DNA from: Verrucomicrobiota bacterium
GTDB lineage: Bacteria; Verrucomicrobiota; Verrucomicrobiia; Limisphaerales; AAA164-E04
Assembly (NCBI GenBank): GCA_027619545.1
Contig: JAQCFT010000014.1
Location: forward strand, 1 to 33,072
Direction: 5' to 3'
Length of the DNA stretch: 33,072 bases
The position numbers and the translations under genes were made by a program. This document shows, one piece after another, positions 24,057 through 32,356 of the stretch (positions are counted from its first letter, which is position 1; the number at the start of each line of letters is the position of its first letter). Below the pieces are notes generated by a model. It was given only the letters and a program-made list of their open reading frames with translations. It was not told where the DNA came from and did no database searches.

Positions 24057-27000
24057 GGTTGGATGGAAGGTTGTTCCGGATCTATGGTATCGCTCTCGAC
24101 ATCAGGATGCATCCATCGGTCCAAAAGGAAATAAATGCTCGGCACCACAATCAAGGTCAGGACAGTGGATGAAATCAGTCCGGAGATAACGGCGATGGCC
24201 ATGGGTGTGCGAATTTCCGCCCCGTCGCCCAGTCCGATCGCCATCGGCAGCAACCCCAACACGGTGGTCGCAGTGGTCATCAGGATGGGACGCAACCTGA
24301 CAGAACAAGCGGTCAAAATGGCATCTTTGGGCCCCAAACCACGTGTCCGCAAAAGGTTCGTGTAATCGACCAGAACGATGGCGTTGTTGACCACAATTCC
24401 CACCAGCATGATCAAACCAAGAAAGACCACCACCGACAAACTTGTTCCGGTCACAGCCAATCCGACAGCCGATCCAACAAAAGCCAGAGGCACGGAGAAC
24501 ATGATGATAAACGGTTGCAAAAGTGATTCAAACTGGGAGGCCATGATGACGTAAACCAGGAACACACTCAATCCCATGGCCAGAAAAAGGCTGTTCTGGC
24601 TGTGCTGCCATTCTTCACTTTGCCCTGCGATGAAGTAATTCATATCAATCGGCCAGTCGATGGTTTGATCCAAGGTGGCTTTGATCGTCCCGACTGCCCG
24701 CCCCAGGGATGCATCGCCCAGATTAGCCTGAACCAAGGCCACGCGTTTGCCGTCAATTCGTCGAATTTCGCTGGGACCTTCCCCAATGCTGTAATCGGCT
24801 ACTGCGCTGAGTGGAATTGGCTTGTCGCTTCCCGGGTTCACGGTCAGATTGCCGATGTCATCAATCTTTTGCCGGTCGGCTTCATCCAGCCGGGCAATGA
24901 TCGGAATCCGCCGGTCTTTCATATTAAAACGGGTCGCCTCGTTCCCCTGCACCAGATCCCGTACCAAATCGGCCACCTGACCAATGTTCAACTCGTACCT
25001 GGAAAGCGCGGCACGGTCATAGGTGATCTGAATCTCAGGCGCACCGGGTCGCAGGGTCGTCTCGACATCAGCAAGTTCAACCAACCCCATCAATACTTCT
25101 TCCACCTCGTCGGCCATGTCCTTGAGTTGATCAAGATCGTCACTATGGATTTCAACGCTGATCGGTTTGCGTGTGCTGAACAAAACGGGACGCGTAACGC
25201 GATAAGTCAGATCCGGCACCCGATCGAGTTTGTTCCGCACTTGAGCCAGCACGCGTTCCTCGACCTGGGCTGGACCACCTTGCCCTTCAAGCAACAACTT
25301 AAAGCGGGCGGAATGTTCTCCCTCGTCGCTGCGTTTCATGTTGGTAATATCGTAACCAAAGGTTGTGAGGACGGTTTTAATGTCGCTCTGATCTGCCAGA
25401 AGAAAACTCTCGATATTGGAAAGGGTCTCAACCGTGACTTCCAACGGAGTCCCCACCGGCAGATTGAGTTCAACGGTGACCTCACCCTGATGGACTTCGG
25501 GCAGTAGTTCCGTATCCAATGAAAAACCAATCCAAACCGTCAACGCCACAGCCATGCCAACCAGCCCGAACACACCACTCGGCCTGTCGAGCGCACGTTC
25601 CAGCCAGCGAGGATACCTGTCTGTCAACCAGGTGAGGAGGTTTTGAGTGATCTCAACAGGCCATTTGACCAAAAGGCCGCCCATCTTTGCCGCCAAGGGA
25701 ACCAGCCTTTTCACCACCAAACGGGTCATTCCGGAGAGAGTCATGCCAATGACTTTGCCGACGAACTCCAGAACACATGCAATGACGCATTTCAGGCAAA
25801 CATAGGGAATCAGCAATTTCTTCCAACCTTGACGGACGTCGGAGAGATCAGCGAGCAAGCTTTCGACGGCCATCCATCGTTTCCATGTCAGGCGAGATAT
25901 TTCCCGACGTTGGATATTGGGTCTGGCCCGACTGGCGAGCATGGGGATGAAATATACCGCCACCAATAAGGAAGCGATCAGCGAAATCACCACCGCCATC
26001 CCCAGATCACCAAACACCTGACCAGCGATGCCTTCCACAAACACCATGGGCAGGAATACGGCGATGGAAGTCAATGTACTCGCGGTCACTGCGCCTCGCA
26101 CTTCCCTGGCCCCACGAATGGCGGCCGTTTTCAAATCATCTCCTTCCTGGATGCATCGATAAATGGATTCCAACACCACGATCGACGAATCAACCAACAT
26201 ACCGACCCCCAGCGCCAGTCCACCCAGGGACATGATGTTCAGCGAGACCTCGGACAGATTCAGCGGGGCGAAGGTGATTAAAATACTCATCGGAATACTG
26301 ACCGCAACAATGACCGTGCTCTTGAAATCCCTCAAAAAAAGAAACAGGACGATGACCGCCAAAACCCCACCCACCACGGCAGTCTGCCGCACTTCATTGA
26401 TGCTGTTTTCAATAAACACCGATCGATCGGCAACCACCTCCAATCGAGCGCCTTCGGTCTTGAACAGCTTGGCGGCCAACCGATCCCGGAACATGTTTCG
26501 AATCATCGGATTAAACCGTGCCATCATCTGCATTAAGGGAGGCATTTGAGACGGTCCCACAGTACCCACGGCCGATTTCACCGCCTGGGCCACGGACACG
26601 ATATTGGCATCTGCTTCCTTGTAGATGTCTATCTGAACACTTTCACGCCCATCGGTGCGGGTTACGATTTCACGATCCCTGTGGGAACGGCTGACCGAAC
26701 CAATGTCCCTGATACGCACCTCACCACTGGCATCTCGTCGGATGATGGTGTCTTCGATCTCCTTCTGGTTGGTGAATTCGTTGAGGGTTCGCACCATGAA
26801 TTCCGAACGTCCCTCCTGAACCATGCCGCCAGCCACGTTGATATTCTCCTGCTTCAGACGTGCGACCACCTGTTGAATGGAGACCCCAGTCCTACGCAAT
26901 GCCTGCTGATCCAGCATCACGTGGATTTCTTCTTCCAATCCCCCCCGAATCCTGACCGCAGCCACTCCAGTGATGGGTTCCAGCGCCCGCCGGATTTGAA

Positions 27001-27505
27001 TCTCGGCCAAGCGACGCAGGCGCCGAAGCCCGATTTCCCCTTCAAACCGAATCCCCTCCCCCGAAAGGCTCAATTCCATGATCGGATCCAGCGAGGGATC
27101 GAAATGCAAAATCAAGGGTTTCTCCACTTCCTGCGGCAAAAAGACCTGATCCATTTTTTCCAGCGTGTCCTGCGCCGCCTGCGACATGTCCGTTCCCCAA
27201 ACAAACTCCAACACCACATCACTGATCCCCGCCCGGCTGATGCTGCTGATACGGTTGAGACCGTTGACCACCCCAAGCGTCTCCTCGACCGGACGACTCA
27301 CTTCGTTTTCGACTTCCTCCGGAGCGGCTCCTTCATACTCGGTACGAACAGTGAGCGTGGGGTAATTGAGTTCCGGCATGAGGGTGACCGGAAGTCGTTT
27401 GAAGGAAAAGTAACCAAAGACCACCGCCGCAATAAACACCATCAACACGGCAACCGGACGGTCGGTTGTGAAGTGGGCGAGCTTATGGGAAGAAGGCTGG
27501 GCCAT
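24053..27505 (-). CDS. RND efflux permease with central insertion, first permease of the operon
   Basis: About 1150 residues, roughly 100 longer than a typical AcrB-type permease. The first helix follows TTDRPVAVLMVFIAAVVFG, then come TLMPELNYPTLTVRTEYEGA, VEETLGVVNGLNRISS, helix-4 motif GMLVDSSIVVLES with one Asp (about residue 440), and the late GIVVNNAIVLVDYTNLLR. The extra length lies mainly at about 535-640, between the two halves. There a basic segment (RREISRLTWKRWMAVE) and amphipathic or hydrophobic stretches (LLIPYVCLKCVIACVLEF) replace the usual short cytoplasmic link. I chose the ATG at 27505; an in-frame TTG at 27517 would add four residues. It begins 13 bp after the adaptor stop and overlaps the second permease by 4 bp. 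Function is as a drug or metabolite efflux component; the substrate is unknown. Confidence 0.94.
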   Translation of the reverse strand: MAQPSSHKLAHFTTDRPVAVLMVFIAAVVFGYFSFKRLPVTLMPELNYPTLTVRTEYEGAAPEEVENEVSRPVEETLGVVNGLNRISSISRAGISDVVLEFVWGTDMSQAAQDTLEKMDQVFLPQEVEKPLILHFDPSLDPIMELSLSGEGIRFEGEIGLRRLRRLAEIQIRRALEPITGVAAVRIRGGLEEEIHVMLDQQALRRTGVSIQQVVARLKQENINVAGGMVQEGRSEFMVRTLNEFTNQKEIEDTIIRRDASGEVRIRDIGSVSRSHRDREIVTRTDGRESVQIDIYKEADANIVSVAQAVKSAVGTVGPSQMPPLMQMMARFNPMIRNMFRDRLAAKLFKTEGARLEVVADRSVFIENSINEVRQTAVVGGVLAVIVLFLFLRDFKSTVIVAVSIPMSILITFAPLNLSEVSLNIMSLGGLALGVGMLVDSSIVVLESIYRCIQEGDDLKTAAIRGAREVRGAVTASTLTSIAVFLPMVFVEGIAGQVFGDLGMAVVISLIASLLVAVYFIPMLASRARPNIQRREISRLTWKRWMAVESLLADLSDVRQGWKKLLIPYVCLKCVIACVLEFVGKVIGMTLSGMTRLVVKRLVPLAAKMGGLLVKWPVEITQNLLTWLTDRYPRWLERALDRPSGVFGLVGMAVALTVWIGFSLDTELLPEVHQGEVTVELNLPVGTPLEVTVETLSNIESFLLADQSDIKTVLTTFGYDITNMKRSDEGEHSARFKLLLEGQGGPAQVEERVLAQVRNKLDRVPDLTYRVTRPVLFSTRKPISVEIHSDDLDQLKDMADEVEEVLMGLVELADVETTLRPGAPEIQITYDRAALSRYELNIGQVADLVRDLVQGNEATRFNMKDRRIPIIARLDEADRQKIDDIGNLTVNPGSDKPIPLSAVADYSIGEGPSEIRRIDGKRVALVQANLGDASLGRAVGTIKATLDQTIDWPIDMNYFIAGQSEEWQHSQNSLFLAMGLSVFLVYVIMASQFESLLQPFIIMFSVPLAFVGSAVGLAVTGTSLSVVVFLGLIMLVGIVVNNAIVLVDYTNLLRTRGLGPKDAILTACSVRLRPILMTTATTVLGLLPMAIGLGDGAEIRTPMAIAVISGLISSTVLTLIVVPSIYFLLDRWMHPDVESDTIDPEQPSIQP

Positions 27506-27518
27506 AGGCCGTTTCAAA

Positions 27519-28736
27519 TCATCCGTTATGCGCCTGATCTCCCGCAGGGGTGCTTTCCTCTGAAGGAGCGGATTCGCCGGGTTTCAAGTCCGGACTGGAA
27601 GGGTCCACCACTCTGACTTGACTGCCATCTTTAAGTCCTGTCTGCCCTGCGATGACCACCTGGTCACCTTCCTTGAGCACGGCTACAGGTTCCAGATTGT
27701 CCGCATCCTCCAAGCCCACCTCAAGCAAAACACGTTCAACCTTGTTTTCAGTGCCGATACGAAAGACAAAACGCTGTTCTCCGTCATAAACAATGGCCTT
27801 CTTGGGCAACAACAAGGCATCGGTTTTCGAGGAAGTAATGATATCGGCATCCACATACATCCCCGGCAACAAGGGACCGACATCCCGGAATCCGACGGTC
27901 ACCTTGATCATGCCGGATTTGGATTCCACCACGGGGGCGATGCGCATCACGTAACCTTCAAATGTTTTGCCAGGGAAAGCCGTCGATTCGACGCGCACTT
28001 GTTGATCGAAATGGATACGACTCAATTCCTTTTCCGGAACATACAATCGAGCCACGATGGAATTGAAATCAATGATGTTAAACAGGTCCTGACCTACCTT
28101 GATTTGGTCGCCCACTTTGACCATGCGATGGGTAATGGTCCCGGAAATTGGCGCCCGGATTTCGGTATAACCCAACTCACGCTCCATGTCTTCCAAGTTC
28201 AACTCCAATTGCCGCAATCGAAATTTCGCCTCATCAAAGACCTGATCACTGACCAACTGCTGCTGATAAAGGGATTGCTGGCGAAGAAATTCCTCACGTG
28301 CTTCATCCACTTGGTTCTTGGCCTTGTTCACCTGAATGAGCTGGATGTCATTTTCAAGCTGGAGGAGCAAATCACCGGCATGAACCACATCGCCTTCTTC
28401 CACACGAAGTTCCTTGACCCTGTTCGCGGTTCGGGCAGGCACTTTGACCTCGCTCTCGGCTTCAAGTGCACTGGAAGATTCCAAAACTGTTTCAATAGCG
28501 CCGCGCTCCAACTTCACCACTTCAACAGGAATGGCCGTGTCCTTTTCTTCCTTTGCCCCGGCAACATCCTTGGAACCTTTACCCCACTTCCCACAAGCTG
28601 TCCCGACAAGCGACAGGCACACAATGATCAAACAGCACCCAACTCGATGAATAGAGAAACGCCAACGCGAAATTGCATGGATCGAGGCGTCACGTTTTTG
28701 TGAAACCGGATTGTCTGGATCATTCCCTGGTTGCAT
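27519..28736 (-). CDS. RND efflux periplasmic adaptor (membrane fusion lipoprotein)
   Basis: A 405-residue HlyD/AcrA-like adaptor that should link the permeases to an outer-membrane channel. A hydrophobic segment (32-47) ends in the lipobox VGTAC, placing a lipid on Cys48; the about 30-residue leader before it is long, and a later start cannot be excluded. The lipoyl half-motif VKELRVEEGDVVHAGDLLLQL (about 107-127) precedes a short coiled-coil hairpin (about 130-187), then YTEIRAPISGTITHRMVKVGD, the second lipoyl half. Beta-barrel and membrane-proximal domains follow (VRVESTAFPGKTFEG; LLPKKAIVYDGEQRFVF; VVIAGQTGLKDGSQVRVVD). It heads a three-gene operon with the two permeases. Such pumps are often controlled by a nearby regulator; none is present here. 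Confidence 0.94.
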   Translation of the reverse strand: MQPGNDPDNPVSQKRDASIHAISRWRFSIHRVGCCLIIVCLSLVGTACGKWGKGSKDVAGAKEEKDTAIPVEVVKLERGAIETVLESSSALEAESEVKVPARTANRVKELRVEEGDVVHAGDLLLQLENDIQLIQVNKAKNQVDEAREEFLRQQSLYQQQLVSDQVFDEAKFRLRQLELNLEDMERELGYTEIRAPISGTITHRMVKVGDQIKVGQDLFNIIDFNSIVARLYVPEKELSRIHFDQQVRVESTAFPGKTFEGYVMRIAPVVESKSGMIKVTVGFRDVGPLLPGMYVDADIITSSKTDALLLPKKAIVYDGEQRFVFRIGTENKVERVLLEVGLEDADNLEPVAVLKEGDQVVIAGQTGLKDGSQVRVVDPSSPDLKPGESAPSEESTPAGDQAHNG

Positions 28737-28743
28737 GAAGCTG

Positions 28744-28950
28744 TTACAATATATTTCCTACCCTACGGGGCTCAATGACGCTCACCGCTTCCACACTGAG
28801 GCACATCAGGGCCATAATCAAGCAAAGATAAAACGGGACACTCGAACACGATATACCGGTTGGCAGAGCCGTTTGTTTCGACTTTCTGATTATTGCCTGA
28901 TAAGAAAAGATTAAAATCAGGCCGGCAAAGACCTGCCGCAGCGGGCACAT
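28744..28950 (-). CDS. Possible small membrane protein upstream of the RND adaptor (doubtful)
   Basis: A 68-residue frame beginning with ATG at 28950 and ending with TAA 7 bp before the adaptor ATG. It has two hydrophobic stretches (FAGLILIFSYQAII and FYLCLIMALMCLSVEAVSVI) joined by a basic link. A GGAG lies 12 nt before the ATG, further than usual. The spacing to the adaptor would allow coupling, but the composition is not strongly protein-like, another frame covers the same DNA, and I recognise no family. It may well be non-coding leader. Confidence 0.2.
   Translation of the reverse strand: MCPLRQVFAGLILIFSYQAIIRKSKQTALPTGISCSSVPFYLCLIMALMCLSVEAVSVIEPRRVGNIL
28895..28922. repeat. Short inverted repeat (7-bp arms) upstream of the RND operon
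   Basis: GCCTGAT and ATCAGGC are perfect arms around an A-rich 14-nt centre. On the minus strand the centre reads TTTTAATCTTTTCT, so it is not a normal terminator. It could be an operator or a leader hairpin, and may be chance. Confidence 0.3.
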
Positions 28951-29073
28951 GAATATCGATATCTCCACATCCAATTTCACAACAATGAGTTGCAATTAAA
29001 GATACCCCAAACATCCACAACCACTTCCTCAAAAAAGTAATCCGTCATCAACTTTTTGACCGGGAAAGGCACA

Positions 29074-30234
29074 TCAAGCTTCAGATGAACTCGCCGCAAC
29101 AATTTGACCGGCACCATCCAAGGAGCCAGCAGATTCATTTGGGGCAATGGCCTTCCGGATCCAACCGCCACCAACCACCAGGTCTTCCTGATAAAGCACA
29201 CAAGCCTGCCCTGGCGTGATGGCTCGTTGCGCCACATGGAGATCCACACGAGCCGTGTAGTCATCCACAGGCGTAATGATCGCTTCCGTTCCGGGATGGT
29301 TGTAACGAATTTTTGCAGTTGCCTGGATGGGCTCTTCAAGTGTTTCAAAGGGAATCCAATTGCAACGATCGATCAAAAAGGAAGTTTTGTCCAAAGCTTC
29401 GGCTGGCCCGACCACCACCCGATTCTGAGCCGGGTCCAACTCAAGTACATAAAGCGGATCCGGTGAAGAAATGCCTAACCCCTTGCGTTGCCCAATGGTG
29501 TAAAACTCAATCCCGTCATGACGCCCCACGACATTCCCCTCGCGATCAACTATATCCCCCTGATGGGGCTGAACCATGTTCGTTTTGGTCAGGAATCCTT
29601 TATAATCATTGTCGGGCACGAAGCAGATTTCCATGCTCTCTTCCTTGTCGGCAGTCCGAAGAGAGCAGTCACGTGCCACGTTCCGGCTGTCGTCCTTGGT
29701 CAATTCTCCCAGAGGAAACAAAATGTGCCGCAACAAATCCTGCCGCAGGGAGAACAGGAAGTAGCTTTGATCCTTGCGAGGATCCAACCCACGCTTCAGC
29801 AACATCCGGGAACCATCTTCATTCGGATGCACCCTGGCATAGTGTCCGGTGGCAATGTATTCGGCCCCCAATTGCCTTGCCCGGCTCAACAAGGTGCCGA
29901 ACTTGAGCTTCTCATTGCACATCACACAAGGATTGGGCGTGCGACCGGCTCTGTATTCATCCGCAAAATATTGAATCACTTGCTGCTGAAAGTCTTCCGA
30001 CTCATCCACCAGGTAGTATGGAATGTTCAGCTTATTGGATACACTGCGGGCATCCATCACCGCCTGGGGTCCACAACATTTGTCCTCCGCCCGCGAAACA
30101 CAGTCCTGCGGCCAAAGTTTCAAGGTAATGCCGATGACATCATAACCCTGTTCAATAAGTACGGCAGCTGCCGCCGAGGAATCTACTCCTCCGCTCATCC
30201 CGACCACTACACGTTTGCTTTCAGAATCACTCAT
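29074..30234 (-). CDS. mnmA: tRNA-specific 2-thiouridylase MnmA
   Basis: A 386-residue enzyme that transfers sulfur to uridine 34 of tRNA (Lys, Glu, Gln wobble position) using ATP. The PP-loop VGMSGGVDSS is at 11-20. The catalytic pair is C103 in NPCVMC and C204 in MEICFVPD; THETGHYA-type substrate-binding sequence is represented by YIATGHYARV. C-terminal domains include GQRKGLGIS and PGQACVLYQ...VVGGGWI, followed by an extra Ala/Ser-rich tail of about 25 residues. I chose the ATG at 30234, preceded by AGGCGG, because MSDSESKRVVVGMSGG matches the usual MnmA start; earlier in-frame starts would add a non-conserved leader. It seems to be a single-gene unit between htpG and the RND operon. The partner cysteine desulfurase is not in the window. 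Confidence 0.96.
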   Translation of the reverse strand: MSDSESKRVVVGMSGGVDSSAAAAVLIEQGYDVIGITLKLWPQDCVSRAEDKCCGPQAVMDARSVSNKLNIPYYLVDESEDFQQQVIQYFADEYRAGRTPNPCVMCNEKLKFGTLLSRARQLGAEYIATGHYARVHPNEDGSRMLLKRGLDPRKDQSYFLFSLRQDLLRHILFPLGELTKDDSRNVARDCSLRTADKEESMEICFVPDNDYKGFLTKTNMVQPHQGDIVDREGNVVGRHDGIEFYTIGQRKGLGISSPDPLYVLELDPAQNRVVVGPAEALDKTSFLIDRCNWIPFETLEEPIQATAKIRYNHPGTEAIITPVDDYTARVDLHVAQRAITPGQACVLYQEDLVVGGGWIRKAIAPNESAGSLDGAGQIVAASSSEA

Positions 30235-30452
30235 GCCGCCTGGTTTATATACATTCATCTCCAGCTCTGGAATCGAATTCCCATTCAAGCATAAGGCTGT
30301 AAGAAGTCGATCGAGCTTGAATCACTGCCCTCTTTGGGCAAATCACCCCATTGAGAATCCTGATATTGGACTACAAACGCACAAATTGCCATAAAAGAAT
30401 CTGCACCAAACCTCGCGGATCCGGCTTCTGCGGTGATGCCATTCAATAAAAC

Positions 30453-32300
30453 CTACTTCCCGGCAGCCAACACCTGCTCCAACAATTGATTCAACTGCCT
30501 GACCATGGTCTTGGGGTCTTCCACCACACCGGCTGCCAGACGTGCGTTATCCAGCAACTGCTCAACCACCTTGGTCGCGAGCAATTCGTTGGTTCCCTTC
30601 ATGGCGAACAATTGTGAAACGATGGGGTGCTGTGGATTCAATTCCATATCGAGTTTGACGGGCCCTGAATCCTGCCCCATGGATTTCATGAATCGACGCA
30701 TCTGAGCCGTCATGGTCTTGTCGCTGTCGAGGACCACGGCAGGACTTCCCACCAAACGTGTGGAAACCCGAACTTCCTCCACCTTGTCGCCCAGTTTTTC
30801 CTTCGCCCACTTGGCCAATGCTCCGGCGTCTTCTTCTGAAAGAGCTTTCTCGTCCTTGGCGTCCTCGATCTTGAGATCCGCCTTCTCCGCTGACGTCAGA
30901 GTCTTTTCTTCAAACTGCCCCAGATGATCCATCACGATTTCATCAATCGGATCATACAGGAAAAGCACTTCGTAATTCTTGGATTTGAACACTTCCAGAT
31001 AAGGACTGTCCTCAGCGGCATCGCGTCCGGATGCAAGGAGGTAGTAGATCTCCTTCTGATCTTCCGGCATGCGGCTGATGTAATCCTTCAGGGAAGTCTT
31101 TTTGCCCTTGTCCAAAACAGTGGACTCGTAGCGCAACAAATTGGCAAGGCTGTCGCGATGCGTGAAATCAGTGGCAACCCCTTCCTTCAGAAAACGATGG
31201 TAAAGGTCGTAAAGCTTGTAGAACGTCTCTTCATCCTTCTTGGAAAGCTCATCCAGATGCTTGAGGAACCGTGTGGTCAACACCTTGTTCAGTTTCTGCA
31301 TCAAGGCGCTGTCCTGCATGGACTCACGCGAGATGTTCAACGGCAGATCCTCGCTGTCCACCACCCCTTTGAGGAATCGCAACCATTCAGGGAAAAGCTT
31401 CTCGGCCTTGGATTGGATGAGCACCTTGCGGCAGTAGAGATGCACCTCGTTCTCGCTGCGGGCAACACCGAGCGTCTCCATGTTCTTGGCGGGAATATAT
31501 ACCAGAGATTTGATGGCCAACGGTGCGTCAGCGGAAAAGTGCAACCGAGTCAACGGATCTTCGTGATCATGTCCGATATAGTGATAAAATTCGTTGTATT
31601 CCTCATCCTTGATCTCGCTCTTGCTGCGGGTCCAGATGGCGCTGACTTTGTTGACGACTTCGCCGTTGAGTTCGATAGGAAAGGGAACAAAGTTGGAATA
31701 CTGCTTGATGATGGACTCCACCCGTGTAGACGTGGCGAACTCTTTATCATCCTCCTTGAGCTTGATGAAGATACGAGTACCACGAGGACAATCGGGGGCT
31801 TCGTCAATTTCGTAAGTGCCGACACCCTGGGAAACCCAGGTATGCCCTGACTGATCAGGAGCAAAGGACCGGGTGTGCACCTTCACCTCTTCCGCCACCA
31901 TGAAAGCGGAATAAAATCCCACACCAAATTGCCCGATCAGGTTCGCATCCGGCTTTTCCTTGCCTTCGGAAACCTGTTTCAGGAAAGCCTTTGAACCGGA
32001 ATGCGCGATGGTACCGAGGTTTTCGACCAGTTCATCACGGGTCATGCCGATACCGGTGTCGGTGATGGTGATGGTGTTGGCTTTATCGTCGGTGGCGATG
32101 CTGATCTTGAGTTCGGTATCGGGTTCGTGAATCTCCTTGCCGGAACTCTGATGGAAACGAAGTTTTTCACAGGCATCCGCCGCATTCGAAATAAGTTCCC
32201 GAATAAAGATTTCCTTATCGGTGTAAAGCGAATGAATGACAATATCCAACAGCTGTTGGATTTCCGCCTGAAATTCATGTTTTTCCGTTTTTTGACTCAT
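30453..32300 (-). CDS. htpG: Molecular chaperone HtpG (Hsp90)
   Basis: A 615-residue ATP-dependent cytoplasmic chaperone of normal bacterial length. The N-terminal ATPase (GHKL) domain shows ELISNAADACEKL (E35 catalytic, N39 binding Mg/ATP), DTGIGM (81-86), LGTIAHSG and GQFGVGFYSAF (123-133). The middle domain carries VKGVVDS-like sequence (FLKGVVDSEDLPLNISRE) with the conserved Arg that reaches the ATP, and ATDFTHRDSLANLLRYES. The C-terminal dimerization domain runs to LNQLLEQVLAAGK. A 56-bp gap separates it from the HEAT-repeat gene. A TTGACG lies about 37 nt before the ATG, but the expected -10 is weak, and there is no Shine-Dalgarno. No CIRCE-type heat-shock operator is visible in the gap. 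Identification is certain. Confidence 0.97.
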   Translation of the reverse strand: MSQKTEKHEFQAEIQQLLDIVIHSLYTDKEIFIRELISNAADACEKLRFHQSSGKEIHEPDTELKISIATDDKANTITITDTGIGMTRDELVENLGTIAHSGSKAFLKQVSEGKEKPDANLIGQFGVGFYSAFMVAEEVKVHTRSFAPDQSGHTWVSQGVGTYEIDEAPDCPRGTRIFIKLKEDDKEFATSTRVESIIKQYSNFVPFPIELNGEVVNKVSAIWTRSKSEIKDEEYNEFYHYIGHDHEDPLTRLHFSADAPLAIKSLVYIPAKNMETLGVARSENEVHLYCRKVLIQSKAEKLFPEWLRFLKGVVDSEDLPLNISRESMQDSALMQKLNKVLTTRFLKHLDELSKKDEETFYKLYDLYHRFLKEGVATDFTHRDSLANLLRYESTVLDKGKKTSLKDYISRMPEDQKEIYYLLASGRDAAEDSPYLEVFKSKNYEVLFLYDPIDEIVMDHLGQFEEKTLTSAEKADLKIEDAKDEKALSEEDAGALAKWAKEKLGDKVEEVRVSTRLVGSPAVVLDSDKTMTAQMRRFMKSMGQDSGPVKLDMELNPQHPIVSQLFAMKGTNELLATKVVEQLLDNARLAAGVVEDPKTMVRQLNQLLEQVLAAGK

Positions 32301-32356
32301 GGGCAGTGAAGTAAAAGTAACTTTGGCCGTTCGTCAAGGGAGGAAACGCTGATTTT

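Larger units (their letters stand above)
28737..29073. other. Intergenic region upstream of the RND operon
   Basis: A 337-bp gap between mnmA and the adaptor gene. It carries a perfect palindrome ATATCGATAT (28953-28962), an inverted repeat at 28895-28922 and a doubtful small membrane ORF (28744-28950, listed separately). The RND promoter is probably here, but I cannot place it. No terminator with a clear T tract follows mnmA. Confidence 0.5.

Noticed and set aside
26546-27616. Long plus-strand frame (356 codons) antisense to the first RND permease and adaptor
   Set aside because: It is a shadow of the real RND genes: His/Arg/Pro-rich translation, no recognisable domain, complete overlap with well-conserved coding sequence.
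27618-28703. Long plus-strand frame (361 codons) antisense to the adaptor gene
   Set aside because: It is antisense to a clear membrane fusion protein; the His- and Phe-rich translation has no motifs.
28772-29032. 86-codon minus-strand frame between mnmA and the RND adaptor
   Set aside because: It needs a TTG start or a shortened form from 29014. The translation is Cys-rich without a domain, and it conflicts with another weak frame in the same gap.
30326-30340. Small hairpin TGCCC-TCTTT-GGGCA between htpG and mnmA as a terminator
   Set aside because: The stem is only 5 bp and no T tract follows on either strand.
30924-31850. Plus-strand frame (308 codons) antisense to htpG
   Set aside because: It is a reading-frame shadow within strongly conserved htpG sequence.
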